DNA from: Oscillatoriaceae cyanobacterium M33_DOE_052 | GTDB lineage: Bacteria > Cyanobacteriota > Cyanobacteriia > Cyanobacteriales > Laspinemataceae | NCBI GenBank assembly: GCA_015296065.1 | Contig: DVDU01000219.1 | Coordinates: forward strand, 62,001 to 126,000 | DNA length: 64,000 nt | Reading direction: 5' to 3' | Shown: piece by piece, positions 37,003 through 45,120 of the stretch | Layout of the letters: every line of letters begins with the position of its first letter | Numbering within the stretch: the stretch's first letter is position 1 | The notes under the pieces: model-generated | Database searches by the model: none | Seen by the model: only the letters and a program-made list of their open reading frames with translations | What the model was told of the DNA's origin: nothing | Translations under genes and position numbers: made by a program

Positions 37003-37728
37003 ATGACTGCCATTTTACCGATTACAGAATCCACCGAAATTTTCTACCCAAGTGGGGATGGTGAGCCGATGGCGGAAACTTACGACCATGTATATGCAAT
37101 AATCTCTACTTTAGAGGTTTTGAAACAATACCTGACCGGACGACAAGCCACGGTTTTAGGCAATCAGTTCCTGTACTACTCCCAAGGTTTCCCCAAATTG
37201 CGGGTAGCCCCAGATGTCATGGTGATTTTTGATGTAGCTCCTGGAGGTCGTGACAATTATAAAATCTGGTCAGAGGGGCAAGTACCTGTGGTGATTTTTG
37301 AGATGACATCACCAGGGACAGAAGATAATGATAAAAGTTTCAAAAAAAATCTCTATGCCCAGTTGGGGGTGAAAGAATACTGGTTATTTGACCCGAAAGG
37401 GGAGTGGATACCAGAAAAATTGCGGGGTTATCGCCTGCGGGGGGAGGAGATTTACGAACCCATTACCGATAGTCGCAGCGAACCTTTACAACTGCGGTTA
37501 GCGGTGGAGGATAAACTGATTGGTTTTTATCGGGAGGATACGGGGGAAAAATTGCTGCTACCAGATGAGTTGGTGGCGGCTTTAGATGAGAAAACCGCAC
37601 AACTATCCCAAGAAATCCAAGCTCGTCAGGAGGCGGAAGCACGAGCAGAAGCCGAACGAGAACGGCGGGAAAAAATGGAGGCTTTGTTAGCTCGCTATCG
37701 GGAACAGTTTGGAGAGTTACCTCAGTAG
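37003..37728 (+). CDS. Uma2-family (PD-(D/E)XK-like) protein, copy 1
   Basis: 241 aa. Uma2 core with the putative nuclease residues: VAPDVMVIFD, VVIFEMTSPGTEDNDKSFKK and YAQLGVKEYWLFDP. The C-terminus is an Ala/Glu-rich coiled coil. Uma2 proteins share the restriction-endonuclease fold and are hugely expanded in cyanobacteria; their biological role is not established. It is a near copy of the gene at 37893, including about 45 bp of identical upstream sequence. Confidence 0.88.
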   Translation: MTAILPITESTEIFYPSGDGEPMAETYDHVYAIISTLEVLKQYLTGRQATVLGNQFLYYSQGFPKLRVAPDVMVIFDVAPGGRDNYKIWSEGQVPVVIFEMTSPGTEDNDKSFKKNLYAQLGVKEYWLFDPKGEWIPEKLRGYRLRGEEIYEPITDSRSEPLQLRLAVEDKLIGFYREDTGEKLLLPDELVAALDEKTAQLSQEIQARQEAEARAEAERERREKMEALLARYREQFGELPQ

Positions 37729-37892
37729 TGGGCTTAATCTGTAGGGTAGGCAATCTTTGCCCACCCTACAAATCTGAGAATTCCAGGTAGTTGTGAATGG
37801 CTTTACCCCACATCAAAGCCAATAACCAACTAGGATGACAAACAGTTACTAAGTGGTGTAAAATTAAAAATATGATACGGAAGGGCTAGCAT

Positions 37893-38639
37893 ATGACTGC
37901 CATTTTACCGATTACAGAAACCACCGAAATCTTCTACCCAAGTGGGGATGGTGAGCCGATGGCGGAAACTTACGACCATGTATATGCAATAATCTCTACT
38001 TTAGAGGTATTAAAACAATACCTCACCGGACGACAAGCCACAGTTTTAGGCAATCAGTTCCTGTACTACTCCCAAGGATTTCTCCGCTTGCGGGTAGCCC
38101 CAGATGTGATGGTGATTTTTGATGTGGCTCCTGGAGGTCGTGATAATTATAAAATCTGGTCAGAGGGGCAAGTACCTGTGGTGATTTTTGAGATGACTTC
38201 CCCCGGGACAGAAGATAATGATAAAAGTTTCAAAAAAAATCTCTATGCCCAGTTGGGGGTGAAAGAATACTGGTTATTTGACCCGAAAGGCGAGTGGATA
38301 CCAGAAAAATTGCGGGGTTATCGCCTGGTGTGGGAGGCAATTTACGAACCCATTACCGATAGTCGCAGTGAACCGTTACAACTGCGGTTAGCTGTGGAGG
38401 ATAAACTGATTGGTTTTTATCGGGAGGATACGGGGGAAAAATTGCTGCTACCAGATGAGTTGGTGGCGGCTTTAGACCAAGAAGTCCAAGCTCGTCAGGA
38501 GGCGGAAGCACAAGCGGAAGCGGAACGGGAACGAGCGGAAGCGGAACGGGAACGAGCGGAAGCCGAACGAGAACGGCGGAAAGAAATGGAGGCTTTGTTA
38601 GCTCGCTATCGGGAACAGTTTGGCCAGTTGCCTGAGTAG
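37893..38639 (+). CDS. Uma2-family protein, copy 2 (tandem duplicate)
   Basis: 248 aa, almost identical to the preceding protein through the catalytic core (VAPDVMVIFD, FEMTSPGTEDND, YAQLGVKEYWLFDP). They differ mostly at the coiled-coil tail, where this copy has extra AEAERER units (slippage). Spacing between starts is 890 bp. The duplication includes the promoter, ribosome site and the palindromic GTAGGGT element that follows each gene. Recent duplication. Confidence 0.88.
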   Translation: MTAILPITETTEIFYPSGDGEPMAETYDHVYAIISTLEVLKQYLTGRQATVLGNQFLYYSQGFLRLRVAPDVMVIFDVAPGGRDNYKIWSEGQVPVVIFEMTSPGTEDNDKSFKKNLYAQLGVKEYWLFDPKGEWIPEKLRGYRLVWEAIYEPITDSRSEPLQLRLAVEDKLIGFYREDTGEKLLLPDELVAALDQEVQARQEAEAQAEAERERAEAERERAEAERERRKEMEALLARYREQFGQLPE

Positions 38640-38832
38640 TAGGCTTAATCTGTAGGGTCGGCAAGCATTGCCCACCCTACAAATCTGCTAGTACAAACCC
38701 AGATAGGGCTGAAGCCCAACTACAAACCCAGATGGGGCTGAAGCCCAGCTACTTTCCCTGGTTTGGGCTGAAGCCCAACTACAAACCTTTTGTGTGCTAT
38801 GTATTGGGGGAATATCAGTGGAGAGGCAATGA

Positions 38833-40620
38833 ATGCAGGTTATTGATTACATCATCGTTATCGCTTATTTCGTGGCGACTCTGGCGGTGGGATTTTACTG
38901 GGAGAAGAAGGCTTCGGCGGGTTTGGACTCGTATTTTTTGGGCGATCGCAATTTGCCTTGGTGGGCTCTGGGAGCCTCGGGGATGGCTTCTAGCACGGAT
39001 ATCTCCGGTACAATGGTGATTACCGCCCTAGTTTACGCTTTAGGCACCAAAGGTTTTTTCATAGAAATTCGCGGCGGTATCGTCCTGGTAGTCGCCTTTT
39101 TTATGATTTTTATGGGCAAGTGGACCCGCCGCTCTCAAGTGATGACTTTAGCCGAATGGATGCGGTTACGCTTCGGCGAAGAGCGGGAAGGCAAAATCGC
39201 CCGTTTCATCAGTGCGGCTGCTAATCTGATAATTTCTATTTGGATTATCAGTTATTTTGTTGTAGGTGGCGGCAAGTTTTTCGGGGTCGTCATCGGCATT
39301 GATGACCGCTTGGCCTCTATAGTGATGATAGTCATCTCCACAATCTACACGGCTATGAGCGGTTTTTACGGGGTGATTTGGACCGATGTGTTTCAGGGGG
39401 CATTAATTTTTGTGGCGATTATATACGTTTCTCTGCTCGCCCTGCAAACTGTCAACTTGCCGCCGGAATTTGCGGTATCCGTGCCTATAGGACATGACAA
39501 ATTTGAGCAAATAACTGCTAAGCTGGCGGATTGGAGCGCTATTTTGCCCCCGATGGAGCTGAATTTACCGGGCCAGTATGGGTTATACAATCTCTTCGGG
39601 GTTACGGTGTTCTTTTACTTGCTGAAAACCTGTTTGGAAGGGTTTAGCGGGGTGGGGGGATATATGAGCCAGCGGTATCTGGCGGCGAAGAGCGATCGGG
39701 AAGCGGGACTCCTATCATTATTCTGGATTATCTTGCTCTCGTTTCGCTGGCCTTTAGTCACCGGTTTTGCTGTTTTGGGCATCCACTACGGGATAACCAC
39801 CGGACAGATTATCCCTGACCCGGAATTAGTTTTGCCCTTTGTCATCAAAACCTATGTTCCCCTCGGCATCAAAGGTTTGCTTGTCGCCTGCTTTATCGCT
39901 GCTGCGATGTCCACTTTTGTTTCCATCATCAATGCCAGCGCCGCTTACTGGGTGAAAGATATCTATCAAGCATACATCAATCGCGAAGCCAATGAGTCAC
40001 AGCTCATCCTCCAAAGTCGCCTCGCCTCCGTAGCCGTGGTGGTATTGGGATTGTTGTTTAGTTTACCCGTAGTGAATATTAACGATATTTGGGGTTGGCT
40101 CACATTGGCATTTGGTTCGGGACTGTTTGTCCCCCTGTTGCTGCGGTGGTACTGGTGGCGGTTTAACGGTTATGGTTTTGCTCTAGGGACTTTGACCGGA
40201 ATGGCAGCAGCAATTATCACGAAATTGCTGGGTATTCCTCTGCCGGAATATGCGAATTTTTTGGTTCCCAGCGGTTGCTCTTTGCTGGGGTGCCTGGTGG
40301 GGACTTTGCTCACCCCTCCCACGGATAGCGCTGTGTTGGATAATTTCTACAAAGTTACCCGTCCTTTTGGCTTTTGGCAACCTATTCGCCAACAGCTTCC
40401 CCCCAATATCCAGGCGAAAATCAAATCGGAAAATACCCGCGATATCATTGCTACTATCATTGCGGTTCCCTGGCAGTTGGTGTTATTTATGACGGGGATG
40501 ATGTTCGTAATGAAGCAGTGGGATAATTTTGGGGTTTTACTGCTGGTGTTGATTTTGCTATCTATTGGGCTGTATTTTACTTGGTTCCGCCACTTGTCTA
40601 AGGAGGTGAAAGTGGAATAG
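38833..40620 (+). CDS. Sodium:solute symporter family transporter
   Basis: 595 aa integral membrane protein with about 13 hydrophobic segments. The N-terminal DYIIVIAYFVATLAVGFYW, SYFLGDRNLPWWALGASGMASSTDISGTM and the later GFSGVGGYMSQRYLAAKSDREA match the SSS (solute:sodium symporter) family. It imports a substrate with Na+ in the plasma membrane. The substrate (sugar, urea, acetate or other) cannot be told from the sequence. It follows the Uma2 pair and repeats; monocistronic. Confidence 0.88.
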   Translation: MQVIDYIIVIAYFVATLAVGFYWEKKASAGLDSYFLGDRNLPWWALGASGMASSTDISGTMVITALVYALGTKGFFIEIRGGIVLVVAFFMIFMGKWTRRSQVMTLAEWMRLRFGEEREGKIARFISAAANLIISIWIISYFVVGGGKFFGVVIGIDDRLASIVMIVISTIYTAMSGFYGVIWTDVFQGALIFVAIIYVSLLALQTVNLPPEFAVSVPIGHDKFEQITAKLADWSAILPPMELNLPGQYGLYNLFGVTVFFYLLKTCLEGFSGVGGYMSQRYLAAKSDREAGLLSLFWIILLSFRWPLVTGFAVLGIHYGITTGQIIPDPELVLPFVIKTYVPLGIKGLLVACFIAAAMSTFVSIINASAAYWVKDIYQAYINREANESQLILQSRLASVAVVVLGLLFSLPVVNINDIWGWLTLAFGSGLFVPLLLRWYWWRFNGYGFALGTLTGMAAAIITKLLGIPLPEYANFLVPSGCSLLGCLVGTLLTPPTDSAVLDNFYKVTRPFGFWQPIRQQLPPNIQAKIKSENTRDIIATIIAVPWQLVLFMTGMMFVMKQWDNFGVLLLVLILLSIGLYFTWFRHLSKEVKVE

Positions 40621-40679
40621 GGAGTTGGATGCAGAAAACGGGTTTGTGAATTTAAACCGGTTTTTTTGATAATACTTCT

Positions 40680-40703
40680 GAGGACACGGCCATGCCGTGT
40701 CCT
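40680..40703. terminator. palindrome (ACACGG family) between convergent genes
   Basis: GAGGACACGG and its reverse complement flank a short CCATG centre, between the symporter and SIMPL genes. Same family as 5371-5392. Likely a bidirectional terminator. Confidence 0.55.
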
Positions 40704-40738
40704 CCAATCGGATTATCTATTTCTCCCCCATTCCCTGA

Positions 40739-41485
40739 TTAATATTTAATTTCTAAACTGACATTAGCTTGGATTTGCTGCTCGCCGCCGATAACTGGGG
40801 TACTGTCAGCAGCGGAACGGGCGAAAGACTCTTTCTCATAGAATTGTTCGGGGGGTGGGGTGGCGGCGTTGACTTGAATGTTGATGATTTCCCGGCGACT
40901 GAGGTTGAGCGCGGCTAACACGGTGTCGGCTTGTTGCAGAGCGTCGTTAGTGGCGGCGCGGAGGGCTTGTTGTCTAGCGGCGGCGATCGCCTCATCCGTC
41001 GCCACAAAACCAATCCCATCAATGCGCGTAGCTCCCGCATTTACCGCCGCATCTAAAATATCTCCGGCTTTTTCCGTAACCACCCGAAAACTCACTGTAT
41101 TAGTACCAATATATCCCGTCAACCGCTGTTGGTTATTTTGGTAGTCATAAACTGGATTTAAACGAATACCGGTAGTTTCCAGTTTGTCCACATTCTGGGA
41201 ACGGAGTAACTGCACCACTGCAGATGACTTTCTGGCTACTTCTTCTTGCACTTCTTTGGCATTTTTGCCCTGAATTTCTACCCCCAAACTCACCCGCGCC
41301 AAACTGGTGGGAATGGAAACGATACCCTGACCACTCACCATCAGGCTTCTGGTGCGCTGTTCCTGTGCTGCCACTGGTTGTATCGCTCCGAAACTCACCG
41401 CACCTACCGCCATAAATAACGCGGCTAACGCACTGCAAATAGGGAGTATCCCGTTTTGGTAACTATTCTTGGTCGGGCGAAGCAT
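40739..41485 (-). CDS. SIMPL-domain (DUF541) exported protein
   Basis: 248 aa from ATG 41485. A longer in-frame reading (to 41584) is translated from palindromic repeat sequence and is rejected. Signal peptide (LPICSALAALFMAVGAVSFG, AQA-like cleavage near VAAQEQ), then a SIMPL domain (RSLMVSGQGIVSIPTSLARVSLGVEIQGKNAKEVQ, DILDAAVNAGATRIDGIGF). Expected in the periplasm or membrane-anchored; general function unknown. The start codon ATG and next codons CTTCGCCC come from a repeat arm (41475-41489). Confidence 0.85.
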   Translation of the reverse strand: MLRPTKNSYQNGILPICSALAALFMAVGAVSFGAIQPVAAQEQRTRSLMVSGQGIVSIPTSLARVSLGVEIQGKNAKEVQEEVARKSSAVVQLLRSQNVDKLETTGIRLNPVYDYQNNQQRLTGYIGTNTVSFRVVTEKAGDILDAAVNAGATRIDGIGFVATDEAIAAARQQALRAATNDALQQADTVLAALNLSRREIINIQVNAATPPPEQFYEKESFARSAADSTPVIGGEQQIQANVSLEIKY

Positions 41486-41541
41486 TCTGAGGATTAATTC
41501 TCGGTCGATCGCGCCAGATAACTCGCCAGAATGCTTCGCCC
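41475..41541. repeat. palindromic repeat (GGGCGAAGC family) overlapping the SIMPL start
   Basis: Arms GGGCGAAGCATTCTG (41475-41489) and its reverse complement (41527-41541), 15 bp perfect, 37-base loop. The left arm supplies the start of the SIMPL gene. Confidence 0.8.
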
Positions 41542-41584
41542 CTACAAAATCGGGATGTTCCCTGTAACCAGGCTTATTTGTCAT

Positions 41585-41913
41585 TGGTCATTTGTCCTTT
41601 GTTGGTGATAGTAATCGCCCACCCTAAATCTACTCTGAACCCCTAATCGGAACCAATTTGGGCTAAAGCCCAACTACGAACCTGTCTCCTTGGTTCTGTT
41701 GCGATAGATATTCTAGATGCTATTACGACGATTATAGTTCCAGGGCAGGATAAAAATTAGGGTGAGCGAATGCCCACCCTACATCTCGGTTTAATATAAA
41801 CCGGGTTTCTTCACCAAATCTGGGTTAGTCCAGAAAGCCGGTTTCTTAACCAAATATCGGTCAAAATCCCAAGATTGTCGCAGAAACCGGGTTTCTAATC
41901 CGTGGACAACCCT
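41585..41913. other. repeat-filled intergenic region
   Basis: Contains heptads (41581-41603), one TTTGGGCTAAAGCCC element (about 41648-41682), one CCCACCCTAC element (about 41758-41782) and an inverted pair of GAAACCGGGTTTCT-type elements (about 41798-41896). No gene seen. Confidence 0.6.
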
Positions 41914-44253
41914 TTAGGTGGCTTCCACAAAGTAGCCGCTGCGGCTGAACTCCTCTTCTTCGGGGGTGAAGTTGGGGGAGGCGTCCACCAGTTCGGGGTC
42001 AAATTTATAGGTTTCTGGCAGGAAGTTGCCCGCCACTACGGCTTCTTCTAAGTCTTTGATGTGACTTTGGGCGAGGTCGCAGGCTTCTTGGATACTGGCG
42101 GCGTCGCCTTTTTCCAGCAGTTTTTGTAATTCGGCGCGGAGTCCCGCCAGACGTGCCATTGGTTTGAGCAACGCATACACCCGGTAGAGCCGATCGGTGG
42201 CGATGCTCACGTGTTTGAGAGCTTGAGAGCGGGCCAGTTCTGAGTCCAGAGATGGCCAGTAACGGCTGGTGTAGAATGCTCGTTCGTCTTTATGATACCA
42301 CTGCTCGGTACGGGCGATCGAAGAGGAAACCGTGTTATGCAGTTTCCAGAAGAACAGGCGCAACGACGGCCCATCGGCTACCGTGGAGAGCTTATCATTA
42401 ATTGATACCTCAAAATCCGAGAGGTTCGGGTCACGCCCCAAAACCAGATACTCCATCGGATACATTTCCACCTCTTTATTCTGCACCACATACATATTCA
42501 AGTGGTAGCGGCAATAAGGGCAGGGATACATGGTGGCAAACAGCTTGAAAAATTCCTGGAATACGGCCACCAATGCTTTTTGCTCTTCGGGAGTTTTGGT
42601 GCAAACAATTTCCGCCGTGGTATGGAAGAAACGCCACACCGCCGGACCGATAAAGTAAGGGAAACTGATGCGCATTTGGGCATCTTTAATGTCAGAGCGT
42701 CCCAGATATACGTCAATAAAGGAGACGTAATGGGAAAGTGCCCCAGACTCGCGCCCAAATTCTTGGCGTTCCCGGCGTTTTTGCACCCCATTGAGGTAGT
42801 GGCGGGTGAGGTTCCAGGCTTGTTTGATTTCCAGTTTTTGTTTCGGGCTACAGTTGGGGAAGTTTTCCGCTACATCAGCAGCATATCGTCCAAATTCTCC
42901 TGCTGCTTTGGCTTCTTCATACCATTTGTTTAAAGCGGCTTCATTGGGGATGGTGTTTTCTTGAATATCGGCGGCGCTGGTAACGCTAAAAGCTGCCAGC
43001 AGTTTGGGCATGAAATCTTCATACCAGTAAACGGCTGGCATCATGGCACCGTCTATTTGCTCGTCGGCGTTATCGATAATAACGCGGTTCCACTTTTTCA
43101 GGTATTCTTTGGGGTCTTCGCCGGATGGTGGCGGTGGCGGCGCCATTTCTTGATTGAGGTCCATCTGGCGCAGGCGGTTGAGTTCGTTGATGGCGAGGAC
43201 GCCTTCGACCACATCGCTTAAGCTGATGTGTTTTTTCTTCATGGTGATGGCGAACTCGACGCCAGCGGCGAATTTCTCCCGCACGGTGGTGGACTTGCTG
43301 CGCGCCTCGAGCATGGCTTGTTCTTCGGCGAGCATTTCTGGGGTTTTTTCTATGGTTGCCCAGTTGGCGATACGCTCTTGCAGGCGGGCGTATTCGGCTT
43401 GAATTGATTCTGCTACGGCGTCGAGAACCGGATGGCAGGCGGGATCAACGATGCCTAAGCCTTTGTAAACGGCGATCGCCTTGGCCACAAATTTGGTAAA
43501 ATCGCCGATGCGATAAGGCAGGTTTTTTGCCCGCAGGTGGGTTTCGCTGTTGGCGGAGAAGTTTTCCCGGAAGCTGCGATATGCGGCTCCTTGCACCAGG
43601 CGAAATAGCCCAATTTGCATCTGCAGGCGGGAAGTACCACGTCCTGGTTCTTGGCGGGGGTGTTGGGATAGTAGCTGTTTGAGCTGGTCCACTTCAGACG
43701 TGGGGGCGCTAGATGCGGCGGGAGCTGGAGTGGTGGGGGTGCTGGGTTTCGGCGGTGTGGTGACGGCGGGGGAGTCGGTGTAGGTGCGTCCCGTGGTTTG
43801 CTCGGGCACCAGTTTGCAGAATTCCTCAAAGTCGATCGAGCCGTCGCCGTCGAAGTCCACTTCTTTGAGCATTTCTTCGAGTTCGGCTTCGGTGAGTCCG
43901 AACTGACCCATCACCTCTTTCATTTCGTCGGCGGTGATATGTCCGCTGCCATCTTCGTCAAAGACGCTGAAAGCTAGCTTGAGGCGGCTAATGCGATCGC
44001 CCCTTTGCGCCACCATCAGCGCTTTGAACTCCTCAAAATCAATGGTGCCCGAGGCATCCACATCTACTTCTTTAATCATCTCCCGCAGCTCGATGTCGCT
44101 GGGATTTTGTCCCAAAGAGCGCACCACCTGCCCCAGTTCTTCCACGGAGATGGCACCGCTGCCATCCGCATCAAACACCGTGAATGCTTCCCACAGCTTC
44201 TGCACTTCGGCTTCGCTGATTGTCGATTTTGTCATCTCTGCCGATGTCATCAA
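41914..44253 (-). CDS. Calmodulin-like EF-hand protein fused to Erv/ALR-type sulfhydryl oxidase domain
   Basis: 779 aa. Four canonical EF-hand loops at residues 28-39 (DADGSGAISVEE), 64-75 (DVDASGTIDFEE), 99-110 (DEDGSGHITADE) and 133-144 (DFDGDGSIDFEE), spaced as in calmodulin, with the linker VRSLGQNPSDIELREMIKEV close to eukaryotic calmodulin. A Pro/Thr/Ala linker follows, then an unrecognised helical region (about 200-480), then an Erv/ALR-like domain: GPAVWRFFHTTA (~536), TPEEQ, FATMYPCPYCRYHL with CxxC near 577-580, and FFWKLHNTVSS near 636. Erv/ALR enzymes are FAD-linked thiol oxidases making disulfides. No signal peptide is seen. Calcium control of a thiol oxidase is my inference. Such fusions are not in families I know. 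Confidence 0.82.
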   Translation of the reverse strand: MMTSAEMTKSTISEAEVQKLWEAFTVFDADGSGAISVEELGQVVRSLGQNPSDIELREMIKEVDVDASGTIDFEEFKALMVAQRGDRISRLKLAFSVFDEDGSGHITADEMKEVMGQFGLTEAELEEMLKEVDFDGDGSIDFEEFCKLVPEQTTGRTYTDSPAVTTPPKPSTPTTPAPAASSAPTSEVDQLKQLLSQHPRQEPGRGTSRLQMQIGLFRLVQGAAYRSFRENFSANSETHLRAKNLPYRIGDFTKFVAKAIAVYKGLGIVDPACHPVLDAVAESIQAEYARLQERIANWATIEKTPEMLAEEQAMLEARSKSTTVREKFAAGVEFAITMKKKHISLSDVVEGVLAINELNRLRQMDLNQEMAPPPPPSGEDPKEYLKKWNRVIIDNADEQIDGAMMPAVYWYEDFMPKLLAAFSVTSAADIQENTIPNEAALNKWYEEAKAAGEFGRYAADVAENFPNCSPKQKLEIKQAWNLTRHYLNGVQKRRERQEFGRESGALSHYVSFIDVYLGRSDIKDAQMRISFPYFIGPAVWRFFHTTAEIVCTKTPEEQKALVAVFQEFFKLFATMYPCPYCRYHLNMYVVQNKEVEMYPMEYLVLGRDPNLSDFEVSINDKLSTVADGPSLRLFFWKLHNTVSSSIARTEQWYHKDERAFYTSRYWPSLDSELARSQALKHVSIATDRLYRVYALLKPMARLAGLRAELQKLLEKGDAASIQEACDLAQSHIKDLEEAVVAGNFLPETYKFDPELVDASPNFTPEEEEFSRSGYFVEAT

Positions 44254-44614
44254 TTTATTCTCCCTGGTTTTTCCGTCAAATAATTGCTCGTTAGAGTTTT
44301 TTGGCTGTTCTGTTTAGTATATCCTGAGTCATTTGTCCTGAGTCATTTGTCGAATAACTTAATATCCCTAGGCTAATCTCTACCATATGGTATCACCACG
44401 CCAAAACTCCCCTCCGGGCGGACTTGGGGTTTAGCCACCGGCAATTTTAAATCTCGCGTAGGATAATGTCAAGGTAATGATATGGGCAATTTTTCACTAA
44501 TTTTTATCAATTATTTGTCACTTATCCCTGGTAACATATCATCTCATCAATCAAATCACAAATGACAAATAACAAATGAGAAACAATAATGTCATATTGA
44601 GATGAGTCAACCTC

Positions 44615-44643
44615 TTGACAAGGGGGCTTTTTTTTGATATACT
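44615..44643 (+). promoter_or_regulatory. near-consensus sigma70 promoter
   Basis: TTGACA (44615-44620), exactly 17 bases, TATACT (44638-44643). Predicted start about 44650. It drives the RNA candidate and possibly, by readthrough, the HetZ-family gene 470 bp further on. Confidence 0.75.
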
Positions 44644-44650
44644 TTCTGTT

Positions 44651-44845
44651 AAAAGTGCATAAATTCTGTCCCTCCCATAGATTTAGACCTGTTTCTCAAC
44701 CCCAGGGTCATCCGCTACAAGTAACAGGGTGAAGAGAGGGTCAAAGTCCGGTGGGCTTTTAGTTGCCGGACGTTGGCGAGGGTCCCAGGAGAAATCTGCT
44801 ATGGCTAATTTTTAAATTAGCTCAAGACAAATCACTGCCATAGGT
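44651..44845 (+). ncRNA. structured RNA candidate (possibly 6S-like, or a leader)
   Basis: Directly downstream of the consensus promoter. Nested pairings: CCATAG (~44676) with CTATGG (~44799), TTTCTC (~44693) with GAGAAA (~44790), and a terminal hairpin GTCCGG (~44746) with CCGGAC (~44765). Competing pairings also exist: CCTGTT (~44689) with AACAGG (~44723), and CTATGGC (~44799) with GCCATAG (~44837), so the RNA could switch. The long interrupted hairpin of under 200 nt is compatible with 6S RNA, but I cannot match it to a known family. Ends are approximate. Confidence 0.5.
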
Positions 44846-45120
44846 TAACGCCTCCCATCTACTGCGCTCATTTTTCCTTTGACCACAAGGGACAAGGGAC
44901 AAATGACATATTTATTACCAAATGACTTTTGGTAACAGCTTTGACATTTATGTGAAAATTAGTGGTGTTTGAGTGGTTTATTCAAATACTAGAATTTTCT
45001 GGCTTTGGGTTTCTGGTGAAAATGTTCTCAGAGCCTGATTTTGTGAAAGAGCAACCCGGTTTTTCAGCCGGTTGCCTCAATTATTCACAAGGATAAACTT
45101 GGTGAGGGAAGGCTTTTTGC

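Larger units (their letters stand above)
44254..45120. other. 867-bp intergenic region with promoter and structured RNA
   Basis: Heptad repeats near 44325-44350, then AT-rich sequence, a consensus promoter at 44615-44643, a structured RNA candidate at 44651-44845, another heptad patch near 44890-44910 and an AT-rich stretch before the HetZ-family gene. No protein-coding gene seen. Confidence 0.6.

Noticed and set aside
41486-41584. N-terminal extension of the SIMPL protein
   Set aside because: Encoded by a palindromic repeat; the signal peptide fits a start at 41485.
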